Origin: an uncultured delta proteobacterium
GTDB lineage: Bacteria; RBG-13-61-14; DRUE01
Reading direction: 5' to 3'
Length of the DNA: 9,242 nt
NCBI GenBank assembly: GCA_903897985.1
Contig: CAIUDS010000780.1
Coordinates: forward strand, 1-9,242
The notes under the pieces were generated by a model. That model had not been told where the DNA came from and made no database searches. It worked only from the letters and a program-made list of their open reading frames with translations. A program made the position numbers and the translations under genes. Every line of letters starts with the position of its first letter. Position 1 is the stretch's first letter. Below are positions 1 to 5,017 of the stretch, in pieces.

Positions 1-173
1 CCCTCGACCTTCTCGATCACCGGCACGTGTTTTTCTTTGGATGCGTCAACCTGGTTTTCCTGCAGCAGGGTCATTGGCTCGCCGCAGCAAACCAGCTCGC
101 CTTTCCCCTCGTGGATCACTTCCACGATGTTCCCGCAAATCTCGCACTTATACACTTCCAATCGTTTGGTCAT
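1..173 (-). CDS. dfx: Desulfoferrodoxin (superoxide reductase), 5' part; runs off the window
   Basis: Reduces superoxide to hydrogen peroxide in the cytoplasm without releasing oxygen, using electrons usually supplied by rubredoxin. The first 58 residues are visible. They hold the complete desulforedoxin-like domain with its Fe(Cys)4 site at C10, C13, C29 and C30 (pattern CEIC ... CC). They also hold the start of the catalytic domain with E47-K48-H49, the residues that in characterised 2Fe enzymes sit at the active Fe (His49 ligand, with Glu47 and Lys48 in catalysis). The Cys quartet marks the two-centre desulfoferrodoxin class rather than the one-centre neelaredoxin class. The ATG at 171-173 is preceded by AAAGGAG at a normal distance. 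It is the last visible gene of the perR-rbr-rbr-dfx series, 41 nt after the variant rubrerythrin. The product is peroxide, which the two upstream rubrerythrins would remove. Confidence 0.95.
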   Translation of the reverse strand, partial: MTKRLEVYKCEICGNIVEVIHEGKGELVCCGEPMTLLQENQVDASKEKHVPVIEKVE

Positions 174-214
174 TTTACTCTCCTTTGATTTTTGGTCCGT
201 TTATATTTTCCCGC

Positions 215-709
215 TTAAAACTTGCTGAACTGTTCTTTGGGCGCCTGACACACCGGGCACCGGTCTGGAAGCATTCCATCCGAAACATACCCGCAGGCCG
301 AGCAGACATAATAGATGGTCTCCCGGTCTTCCATCAGATGGCTCATGGCCTCTTTATAAAGTTTGGAATGGATATCCTCCACATCCCGGCATTGGCTGAA
401 AATAGTGGACGCGGTCGTGTCTCCCCGATCCGCGGCCTCTTTTACGAACTGTTCATATGCCACTCCCGCGATTTTAGTGGTGGATTCAAAACTCGCCTTA
501 AGGTTGTCCTCGGTGTTCTTGATTTCCCGCAGCATCCGCAGAGCGCGCGCCCCCTGGATTTCCTCTGAAAAGGAAATCACCTGGAACAACTTGGCGATCT
601 GCGGCAAACCCTCCTCCTGAGCCTTTTTGGCATACATCTTCAACCGCAGCGCGGCCTTGGATTCGCCCGCATACGCCTGGTGGAACGCATCCTTGATCTT
701 TTCGTCCAT
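215..709 (-). CDS. Divergent rubrerythrin: ferritin-like domain plus rubredoxin domain, several diiron ligands replaced
   Basis: A 164-residue rubrerythrin-family protein, expected to act on peroxide or to handle iron or electrons in the cytoplasm. The C-terminal rubredoxin domain is intact (C136-C139, C151-C154). In the ferritin-like domain, E16, E49 and E111-x-x-H114 are present. The position of the usual His in the E-x-x-H of helix 2 is Gln (E49-E-I-Q52). An ungapped alignment from the shared NLK motif to the neighbouring rubrerythrin puts Thr77 and Ile80 where that protein has E93 and E96. Nearby E75 or E86 could substitute. The loop between helix 2 and NLK is about 13 residues shorter than in the neighbour. 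The start at 709 was chosen because GGGGAGGGGAAG lies directly upstream; the reading frame extends to 760 without support. It lies 99 nt after rbr, with a heptamer array in the gap. The family call is firm; catalytic competence is uncertain. Confidence 0.9.
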   Translation of the reverse strand: MDEKIKDAFHQAYAGESKAALRLKMYAKKAQEEGLPQIAKLFQVISFSEEIQGARALRMLREIKNTEDNLKASFESTTKIAGVAYEQFVKEAADRGDTTASTIFSQCRDVEDIHSKLYKEAMSHLMEDRETIYYVCSACGYVSDGMLPDRCPVCQAPKEQFSKF

Positions 710-732
710 TTTCTTCCCCTCCCCTAAATTCT

Positions 733-800
733 GGTGAACGGTTAACGGTGTATGGTACACAACGGATTCACCATTGACCGTTTACCGTTCACCGTGGACC
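733..800. repeat. Convergent heptanucleotide repeat array forming a long inverted repeat
   Basis: On the plus strand, four units of period 7 start at 733: GGTGAAC, GGTTAAC, GGTGTAT, GGTACAC. A 5-nt spacer (AACGG, 761-765) follows. Then come five units in the opposite orientation: ATTCACC, ATTGACC, GTTTACC, GTTCACC, GTGGACC. The outer arms 733-749 and 777-793 are complementary at 16 of 17 positions, so either strand could fold into a long hairpin. A small perfect hairpin, GTGTA-TGG-TACAC (748-760), is nested inside. The array fills most of the gap between the two rubrerythrin genes and would be transcribed with the operon. It ends just upstream of the Shine-Dalgarno of the variant rubrerythrin. 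There is no U-tract, so it is not a typical terminator. Confidence 0.85.
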
Positions 801-808
801 GCGTTTGC

Positions 809-1381
809 CTACCAATTCTCCCCCTTCAACTCAAAATATGCCTGAGGATGAAGGCAGGCCGGGCATTGTTCCGGCGCCGCCGTTCCTTCGTGAAGGTATC
901 CGCAGTTGCGGCAACGCCAGACGGTCTTTTGTTCGCGCTTGAACACCCGGTCCGCCTCGAGGTTCGCGGCAAAATCGCGGTATCTTTTTTCGTGGTAGCG
1001 CTCCGCCACCGAAACCAGGCGCCAAAGGGCCGCGATCTCGCTGAAGCCTTCCTGCTCCGCGATCTGGGCGAAGCCCGGATACAGTTTGGTGTGCTCCAGG
1101 TTTTCTCCCGCGGCCGCGGCCTTCAGGTTCTCCACCGTAGTCCCGATTTTCCCGGCTGGATATGCCGCCGAGATTTCCAAATCGCCCCCCTCGAGATAAC
1201 TGAAAAACCGTTTGGCATGTTCTTTTTCCTGGTTGGCGGTTTCCTCGAAAATGCAGGCGATCTGCTCGTAGCCTTCTTTCCGGGCCGCTCCCGCGAAATA
1301 GGTGTAGCGGTTCCGGGCCTGGGACTCCCCGGCAAACGAGGCCAGCAGATTCTTTTCCGTTTTGCTTCCTTTGATCGTCAT
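809..1381 (-). CDS. rbr: Rubrerythrin, canonical
   Basis: A 190-residue rubrerythrin, which reduces hydrogen peroxide to water with electrons from rubredoxin or NAD(P)H-rubredoxin oxidoreductase in the anaerobe cytoplasm. All classical diiron ligands can be placed: E19, E52-x-x-H55, E93-x-x-E96 and E127-x-x-H130. The C-terminal rubredoxin Fe site is C157, C160, C173 and C176. The spacing and length match Desulfovibrio-type rubrerythrin (about 191 residues). The ATG at 1379-1381 is preceded by GGGGGAAG. The open frame continues upstream to 1441 but would run into perR and has no support there. Only 14 nt separate it from the perR stop codon, so the two are almost certainly co-transcribed and under PerR control. 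The sequence is complete, and it serves as the internal reference for the divergent rubrerythrin downstream. Confidence 0.97.
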   Translation of the reverse strand: MTIKGSKTEKNLLASFAGESQARNRYTYFAGAARKEGYEQIACIFEETANQEKEHAKRFFSYLEGGDLEISAAYPAGKIGTTVENLKAAAAGENLEHTKLYPGFAQIAEQEGFSEIAALWRLVSVAERYHEKRYRDFAANLEADRVFKREQKTVWRCRNCGYLHEGTAAPEQCPACLHPQAYFELKGENW

Positions 1382-1395
1382 TCGACTTCCCCCTT

Positions 1396-1824
1396 TTATT
1401 TGATTTTTATCTTGCCGATATTTTTGGCGCAACCCGGACAATAGCCCACAAATTCCAGCTCATGCCCGACCACCTGAAAGCCGGTTTTTATTCGCGCCGC
1501 CCGGTCCAGACCGCTGGGCAACTCCACCAGGGTGTCCTCGATTTTACCGCACTGGAGGCACCGGATGTGATAGTGCTCCTTGATCCCCGCATCGTAATGC
1601 CGGGGACCGGGACCCAACTCGAGGCGCTGGATCATGCCGGCCTCGGCCAGGGTCTCCAGGTTCCGATAGACCGTGCCCATGCTCACATGGGGCAACTTTT
1701 CCCGCACCAGTTCATAGACCCGATCCGCGCTCGGGTGGTTCCCCGATTTCCGGAGCGCTTCCAAAATCACCCGCCGCTGCGGAGTCATCCGGGCCATCTT
1801 TTCCGGCAGCTGTTTCATTTCCAT
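1396..1824 (-). CDS. perR: PerR-type peroxide-sensing repressor (Fur family)
   Basis: A Fur-family DNA-binding repressor. The N-terminal winged helix contains MTPQR..IL and the recognition segment SMGTVYRNLE. Numbering from the start given here (142 residues), the structural Zn site is C89, C92, C129 and C132. The regulatory metal site aligns exactly with B. subtilis PerR H37, D85, H91, H93 and D104: here H30, D78, H84, H86 and D97. The Asp at the D104 position, where Fur has Glu, is the residue associated with peroxide sensitivity, so PerR is a better call than Fur. The start is uncertain. The frame opens with an ATG at 1866, but that codon lies inside the operator palindrome and adds 14 residues without homology. 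ATG codons at 1824 or 1818 give a normal N-terminus, though none has a strong Shine-Dalgarno. It is the first gene of the perR-rbr-rbr-dfx operon and is probably autoregulated. Confidence 0.92.
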   Translation of the reverse strand: MEMKQLPEKMARMTPQRRVILEALRKSGNHPSADRVYELVREKLPHVSMGTVYRNLETLAEAGMIQRLELGPGPRHYDAGIKEHYHIRCLQCGKIEDTLVELPSGLDRAARIKTGFQVVGHELEFVGYCPGCAKNIGKIKIK

Positions 1825-1856
1825 ATGATTGGATGCCGGGGTAGTGAAAAAGTTAC

Positions 1857-1871
1857 TAGTAATCATTACTA
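1857..1871 (-). promoter_or_regulatory. Probable PerR box: perfect 7-1-7 palindrome upstream of perR
   Basis: TAGTAATCATTACTA is a perfect inverted repeat of two 7-mers around one base. This is the architecture of Fur-family operators (PerR box TTATAATNATTATAA; Fur box TGATAATNATTATCA). Each half matches the PerR half-site at 5 of 7 positions. It lies 33 nt upstream of the preferred perR start and overlaps an alternative ATG (1864-1866). No clear -35/-10 pair was found around it, so the exact promoter is not assigned. A bound repressor here would block transcription of the whole minus-strand operon. Confidence 0.75.
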
Positions 1872-1880
1872 TCTCTAGAA

Positions 1881-1936
1881 GGCATGAGGCATGAGGCTTG
1901 AGGCATGAAGCGTGAGATTTAGGGTTTGAGGTTTTT
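1881..1936 (+). repeat. Heptanucleotide array, left flank of the four-helix-bundle gene
   Basis: Degenerate units of period 7 read on the plus strand: GGCATGA at 1881 and 1888, GGCTTGA at 1895, GGCATGA at 1902, AGCGTGA at 1909, then decayed units to about 1936. It begins 9 nt beyond the PerR box. It overlaps the last codons of the four-helix-bundle gene, so the C-terminal LKNLKP is encoded by decayed repeat units. It has the opposite orientation to the arrays at 2285 and 2482. Confidence 0.85.
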
Positions 1937-2281
1937 AAGAGATGAGATCAGGCCGGAAAGCACGGAAGCGGTTTCGTTGTATTTACCTTCAAGTTCCCGG
2001 GCGGGGCCATCCGGCAGATAACCCAGACGCCTTGATAAATCCAGGTAATAACCGAGTTCGCGCAAGGATGCCCGGGCGATGTTAAGGAAGTGAACATATT
2101 CATTCAGGCCGGCGCGGCCGCAGCCCTCCACAATGTTTGCCGGCACCGACACCGCGGCTCGGCGCATCTGCGAAACCAGGCCATACATCTCCTCACGCGG
2201 ATAGGCACGGGTAATCCGGTAAATTTCCACGACCAACTCATCCGCCATACTAAAGGCCTTTAGCTTCCTGTGATCCCTCAT
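1919..2281 (-). CDS. Four-helix-bundle protein of the 23S rRNA intervening-sequence / Avd-like family
   Basis: A 120-residue small helical protein of the TIGR02436/PF05635 type. Family hallmarks visible here are the N-terminal RDHRKLKAFSMADELVVEIY segment, an aromatic-rich YPREEMYGLVSQMRRAAVSVPANIVEGCGR block (residues 27-56), FLNIARASLREL (65-76) and YYLDLSRRLGYL (78-89). Members form helical oligomers. The fold includes Avd of diversity-generating retroelements and proteins encoded in 23S rRNA intervening sequences, but most chromosomal members have no known function. No rRNA, reverse transcriptase or variable-repeat template is in this window. The ATG at 2279-2281 has GGGGAGG about 15 nt upstream, supplied by the repeat array itself, so initiation may be weak. 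Inverted heptamer arrays flank the gene on both sides. The family call is secure; the role is unknown. Confidence 0.9.
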   Translation of the reverse strand: MRDHRKLKAFSMADELVVEIYRITRAYPREEMYGLVSQMRRAAVSVPANIVEGCGRAGLNEYVHFLNIARASLRELGYYLDLSRRLGYLPDGPARELEGKYNETASVLSGLISSLKNLKP

Positions 2282-2284
2282 GCT

Positions 2285-2319
2285 TTAAGTTTCAAGCCTC
2301 CCCGCCCGAGCCTCGCGTC
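2285..2319 (-). repeat. Heptanucleotide array, inner right flank of the four-helix-bundle gene
   Basis: Five units of period 7 on the plus strand: TTAAGTT, TCAAGCC (2292-2298), TCCCCGC, CCGAGCC, TCGCGTC. The TCAAGCC unit is the reverse complement of GGCTTGA in the array at 1881, so the arrays on either side of the gene face each other. It lies directly upstream of the gene's start and contributes its GGAGG-like sequence. It is more decayed than the outer array at 2482. Confidence 0.65.
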
Positions 2320-2363
2320 CCCGACAAACAAATTTTTCCGAATTTCTTGGGCGAACTGTTTTT

Positions 2364-2392
2364 ATTTTATGAATTCTCCCGATTAAATGCAA
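2364..2392 (-). promoter_or_regulatory. Possible promoter for the four-helix-bundle gene
   Basis: On the minus strand TTGCAT (2392-2387) and TAAAAT (2369-2364) are separated by exactly 17 nt. The -10 box matches consensus at 5 of 6 positions and the -35 at only 3 of 6. It lies in an AT-rich stretch between the two right-hand arrays, about 80 nt upstream of the four-helix-bundle start. The leader would include the inner heptamer array. No other gene signal is seen in 2320-2481. Confidence 0.35.
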
Positions 2393-2481
2393 ACCCTCGC
2401 GCTTGGAGAAAATTGACGAAAAGGAAATTTCTATGCGATCTCCCACCCATGTGCCGGCCGGGCAACTTTTGGCGTATTTAC

Positions 2482-2523
2482 TCAGGTCTCAAGCCTCAAG
2501 CCTCCCGCCTCAAGCCTCGCGGC
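2482..2523 (-). repeat. Heptanucleotide array, outer right flank
   Basis: Six units of period 7 on the plus strand: TCAGGTC, TCAAGCC (2489), TCAAGCC (2496), TCCCGCC (2503), TCAAGCC (2510), TCGCGGC (2517). They are the reverse complement of the GGCTTGA-type units at 1881-1908. The last unit abuts the -35 box of the next gene with no spacer. Confidence 0.85.
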
Positions 2524-2552
2524 TTGCCAGTTCCCTCCGGATAAAATATAAT
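2524..2552 (+). promoter_or_regulatory. Sigma70-type promoter for the membrane protein/SPFH cluster
   Basis: TTGCCA (2524-2529, 5 of 6 matches to TTGACA) and a perfect TATAAT (2547-2552) are separated by 17 nt. The predicted start near 2559 leaves a very short leader before the AAGGAGG at 2561-2567 and the ATG at 2573. The -35 begins at the base after the last heptamer unit. Confidence 0.75.
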
Positions 2553-2572
2553 TGAGAGGTAAGGAGGCGAAC

Positions 2573-3004
2573 ATGGAAACCGGTTTGTTGTATTTGAAAT
2601 ACTGGATGATCGCTTCAGCGGTGATGTATTTCCTCGCGGGCTTGTCTTTCCTGTTCGGGCAGAACCGTTTGCTCGAGCAGATGAACACGGTCTCGGCGAA
2701 ACTGTTCAAGGACCGCTTTCCGCCCATCCCGCTTTCGAGCGAGAAGTTCTGGCTGGTCCTGACTAGCTCGATGATGTTGATGCTGACGGTGCTGTGCGGG
2801 CTTGCCGCGTTCGACCCCAGGCAGTTCATGGCCATGGTCATCGTCGTCCTGGCCAGCAAGCTCTGTTCGACCACGCTCTACCTGATCTTTTTCGCCCAAA
2901 AAAAATATTTCGCCTACCTGGTGGGCGCGCTCACCGACGGGCCGTTGTTCATCGTTACCCTGATCATATTTATCCAGGCCGGACCGGTCGGGCAGATCTT
3001 CTGA
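2573..3004 (+). CDS. Small membrane protein with four predicted helices, function unknown
   Basis: A 143-residue integral membrane protein that I do not recognise. Hydrophobic segments are near residues 8-30 (YWMIASAVMYFLAGLSFLF), 61-80 (FWLVLTSSMMLMLTVLCGL), 86-108 (FMAMVIVVLASKLCSTTLYLIFF) and 114-136 (FAYLVGALTDGPLFIVTLII). Between the first two helices is a polar stretch of about 30 residues that is rich in charge. The ATG at 2573 was chosen because AAGGAGG ends 5 nt upstream; a TTG at 2552 would extend the frame but lies in the -10 box. It is the first gene behind the 2524-2552 promoter. It lies 63 nt upstream of the helical protein gene and may share a transcript with it and the SPFH gene. 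A membrane anchor or partner for the SPFH protein is possible but is only inference. Confidence 0.85.
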   Translation: METGLLYLKYWMIASAVMYFLAGLSFLFGQNRLLEQMNTVSAKLFKDRFPPIPLSSEKFWLVLTSSMMLMLTVLCGLAAFDPRQFMAMVIVVLASKLCSTTLYLIFFAQKKYFAYLVGALTDGPLFIVTLIIFIQAGPVGQIF

Positions 3005-3033
3005 TTGTGTTTTCCAGAACGGGCGGTTAGAAT
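3005..3033 (+). promoter_or_regulatory. Possible second promoter upstream of the helical/SPFH pair
   Basis: TAGAAT (3028-3033, 5 of 6 matches to the -10 consensus) follows TTGTGT (3005-3010, 3 of 6) at 17 nt. It lies in the 63-nt gap after the membrane protein gene and ahead of AGGAGGG at 3057-3063. Matching is modest; transcription from the promoter at 2524 could serve as well. Confidence 0.3.
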
Positions 3034-3067
3034 AATGGCAACGGTCAGGAAAACTTAGGAGGGAAAA

Positions 3068-3574
3068 ATGGGAAGACCGATACCGAAGCGGATGGAGGAT
3101 TTCGCCCGGAAATATGTTCCGGTGCTGCGGACCTATCTGCAGCGCGAGGAAACCCGGGACCTGGACAAGGTGATCCGGGACGAACTGGTGAAACAGGTGC
3201 AGGGATTGATTGACCAGCTCACCATGGCCAAGCAGACCCTGGTGGACAACAAGGTGCTGATGGGCCTGGACCTGCTCGATCGCTCGAACCACAAGCTGGA
3301 GAAGGTCCGCGACAGCATCAAGTTCGCGGCGCGCGGATATTCCGGCGTGTTCGATCTCGAGCAGATGGCCGACGACCAATTAAACCGGCTGGTCGAATTC
3401 GACCAGATGCTCTTTGACAAGGTGGCGGTCCTTTCCGGCGCCTTGAAGGACGCCTTGAGCAAGCCCGGAGACCTTAAATCCGCGCTGGCCGGCCTGGACC
3501 AGCAGATCTCGGAATTCGAGAGCACGCTGGACAACCGGGACGCCTACGCGCGCGAGCGCAAAGCCGGCAAATAA
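3068..3574 (+). CDS. Highly charged all-helical cytoplasmic protein, uncharacterised; partner of the SPFH gene
   Basis: A 168-residue protein that I cannot assign to a named family. It has no Cys, no signal peptide and no membrane segment. It is rich in Lys, Arg, Asp, Glu and Leu, with long amphipathic stretches (about residues 9-90 and 95-160) that look like a helical bundle or coiled coil. Notable segments are RTYLQREETRDLDKVIRDEL (21-40) and DQLNRLVEFDQMLFDKVAVL (103-122). The start at 3068 has AGGAGGG with 4 nt spacing. It ends 18 nt before the SPFH/zinc-ribbon gene, so the two are very likely one transcript. In Bacillus subtilis the SPFH protein YdjI works with a PspA-like helical protein and membrane partners. 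This protein is shorter than PspA (about 220 residues) and I see no PspA signature, so that comparison is contextual only. Confidence 0.85.
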   Translation: MGRPIPKRMEDFARKYVPVLRTYLQREETRDLDKVIRDELVKQVQGLIDQLTMAKQTLVDNKVLMGLDLLDRSNHKLEKVRDSIKFAARGYSGVFDLEQMADDQLNRLVEFDQMLFDKVAVLSGALKDALSKPGDLKSALAGLDQQISEFESTLDNRDAYARERKAGK

Positions 3575-3592
3575 TCAGGAAGGAGAATAACC

Positions 3593-4732
3593 ATGGTTTC
3601 TCAATTTTTGGATGTGATCGAATATTTCGATCAGAGCGGGAATGAAATTGTGCACCGCATTCCGGAGGAAGGCTCGAGCGAGACCAAATTCGGGTCGCAA
3701 CTGGTGGTGCGGGAAAACCAGGCCGCGGTGTTTTTCCGGGACGGAAAAGCCTACGATGTGCTGGGTGCGGGCCGGCATACGCTTTCCACCCAGAACATCC
3801 CGTTCCTCACCAAGCTCCTGACCAGCAACATCGGCTTCGGGCAGAAGAGCCCGTTCCGGGTCGAGGTCTATTATGTCAACCTGAAGGTGTTCACCAAGCT
3901 GACCTGGGGCACGCGCGAGCCGGTGGTGTTCCGCGATTCCGAACTGGGCATCGTCCGTTTGCGCGGCTTCGGCAACTACACCATGAAGGTCAAGAACCCG
4001 CTGCTCTTCGTCAACACCATTGTCGGCACCCAGGGCATTTTCCGGACCGACGCCATCAGCGACTACTTGAAGGATGTGATTGTGGCCCGCCTCAACGACC
4101 TGATCGGCGAGACCCTCCAGACCATCATTGACCTGCCCAAGGTCTATGACGAATTGGGAGTGGCGCTCAAGACCCGGGTCCAGGCCGATTTCGACAAGTA
4201 CGGACTCGAGCTGGTTGACTTCTTTGTCCAGAGCATCACTCCGCCGGAGGAAGTCCAAAAGATTATTGACGACCGGAGCGCGATGGGCGCGGTCGGGGAC
4301 ATGGGCAAGTTCATGCAGTTCAAGGCGGCCAAGGCCATGGGCGACGCGGCCAAGCAGGAAGGCGGGGCCGGCATGGCGGGCGCGGGCATGGGTGTGGGCG
4401 TGGGCGCGGGCTTGGGCATGATGATGCCGGGCATGATCATGGGCGCGATGGGGCAGGCCCAGCAAGGCGGAGCGGCGCAGACCGCGGCGGCCAAGGTGAA
4501 ATGCCCGAGTTGCGCCACCGAGCAGGCGCCGGGAAAATTCTGCAACAACTGCGGCAAGCCGCTCGCGCAGTCGGTCAAATGCCCCAAATGCAACACGGTG
4601 AGCGAAGGCTCGCCCAAGTTCTGCCCCAACTGCGGCCAGGTCTTGAACGCCACCATCAAGTGCCCCAAATGCGGCGTCGAACTGCCCGCGGGGTCCAAGT
4701 TCTGCACCAATTGCGGGAACAAGATCGGATAA
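3593..4732 (+). CDS. SPFH/Band-7 protein with Gly/Met-rich linker and three C-terminal zinc ribbons (YdjI-like)
   Basis: A 379-residue protein of the SPFH family annotated as 'virion core protein/Band_7_1' (B. subtilis YdjI relatives). Residues about 15-230 form the SPFH region: an N-terminal beta-rich part (SQLVVRENQAAVFFRDGKA, 35-53; RGFGNYTMKVKNP, 124-136) and a helical segment ending in DKYGLELVDFFVQSITPPEE (201-220). Residues 256-293 are a Gly/Ala/Met-rich linker with a hydrophobic patch (MGVGVGAGLGMMMPGMIMG) that might contact membrane. Three four-Cys zinc ribbons follow: C304/307/317/320, C330/333/344/347 and C357/360/371/374. SPFH proteins form large membrane-associated assemblies, and YdjI acts at the cell envelope with a PspA-like system. 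AGGAGA precedes the ATG at 3593. There is no N-terminal hydrophobic hairpin, so membrane attachment probably needs a partner, perhaps the membrane protein at 2573. Confidence 0.93.
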   Translation: MVSQFLDVIEYFDQSGNEIVHRIPEEGSSETKFGSQLVVRENQAAVFFRDGKAYDVLGAGRHTLSTQNIPFLTKLLTSNIGFGQKSPFRVEVYYVNLKVFTKLTWGTREPVVFRDSELGIVRLRGFGNYTMKVKNPLLFVNTIVGTQGIFRTDAISDYLKDVIVARLNDLIGETLQTIIDLPKVYDELGVALKTRVQADFDKYGLELVDFFVQSITPPEEVQKIIDDRSAMGAVGDMGKFMQFKAAKAMGDAAKQEGGAGMAGAGMGVGVGAGLGMMMPGMIMGAMGQAQQGGAAQTAAAKVKCPSCATEQAPGKFCNNCGKPLAQSVKCPKCNTVSEGSPKFCPNCGQVLNATIKCPKCGVELPAGSKFCTNCGNKIG

Positions 4733-4759
4733 AGTAGAGCATTTTGGAACAATCAACTT

Positions 4760-4772
4760 GACAAAAGCCTCT
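4760..4772 (+). repeat. Left arm of a short inverted repeat near the island ends
   Basis: GACAAAAGCCTCT here is repeated, inverted and one A shorter, as AGAGGCTTTGTC at 6842-6853. The arm overlaps the small hairpin GCCTC-TAAAAT-GAGGC (4767-4782). Its place close to the composition change is what makes it noteworthy; the match is short and may be chance. Confidence 0.35.
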
Positions 4773-5017
4773 AAAATGAGGCAGAATTGGCCAAGAGGAA
4801 TTGGCGATACAGGGCTATGGGCTATCCAATAATTAGGGTTAGACAAGAAGGACTCTTTAGCTGGCGAATCGGAGGAATGAAGGTAAATGATAAGATCGGC
4901 AAGATTTAAACATTATCCCTTCTTTATCTGGCGCTTAACATCCATACGAATATGTCTCTCGGGAAGACAGCCCCGACACCTCATTGGTCATAAATATTAT
5001 GAAAAGAGGAATTATCA

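Noticed and set aside
733..800. Intrinsic terminator between the two rubrerythrin genes
   Set aside because: The hairpin is long, but no U-tract follows it on the operon strand and the next ribosome site comes directly after. The repeat structure explains it better.
752..1444. 230-codon plus-strand frame across the rubrerythrin gene
   Set aside because: It is antisense to rbr, which has all expected ligands. The frame also runs through the heptamer array.
1919..2281. rRNA intervening sequence or diversity-generating retroelement
   Set aside because: The encoded protein belongs to the IVP/Avd-like family, but there is no 23S rRNA sequence, no reverse transcriptase and no template/variable repeat pair in the window.
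1881..2523. CRISPR array
   Set aside because: Units are 7 nt with no spacers of constant length and no cas genes. The sequence is a tandem heptamer.
2433..2555. 40-codon plus-strand frame running through the heptamer array
   Set aside because: AAGGAAA precedes the ATG, but the translation is low-complexity repeat read-through and it overlaps the promoter at 2524-2552.
4758..4787. TTGACA at 4758-4763 as a promoter
   Set aside because: The -35 is perfect, but the only -10 at 18 nt is CAGAAT (4 of 6) and the first gene starts about 230 nt further on, so a real promoter is not supported.
3575..4846. 423-codon minus-strand frame opposite the SPFH gene
   Set aside because: Composition is His/Arg/Ala-rich and domain-free, a mirror of the GC-rich Gly/Ala codons of the SPFH gene. 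No Shine-Dalgarno supports it.
4817..4909. 30-codon frame at the left of the AT-rich island
   Set aside because: There is no ribosome site at a normal distance and no recognisable product. It is within chance expectation for this stretch.
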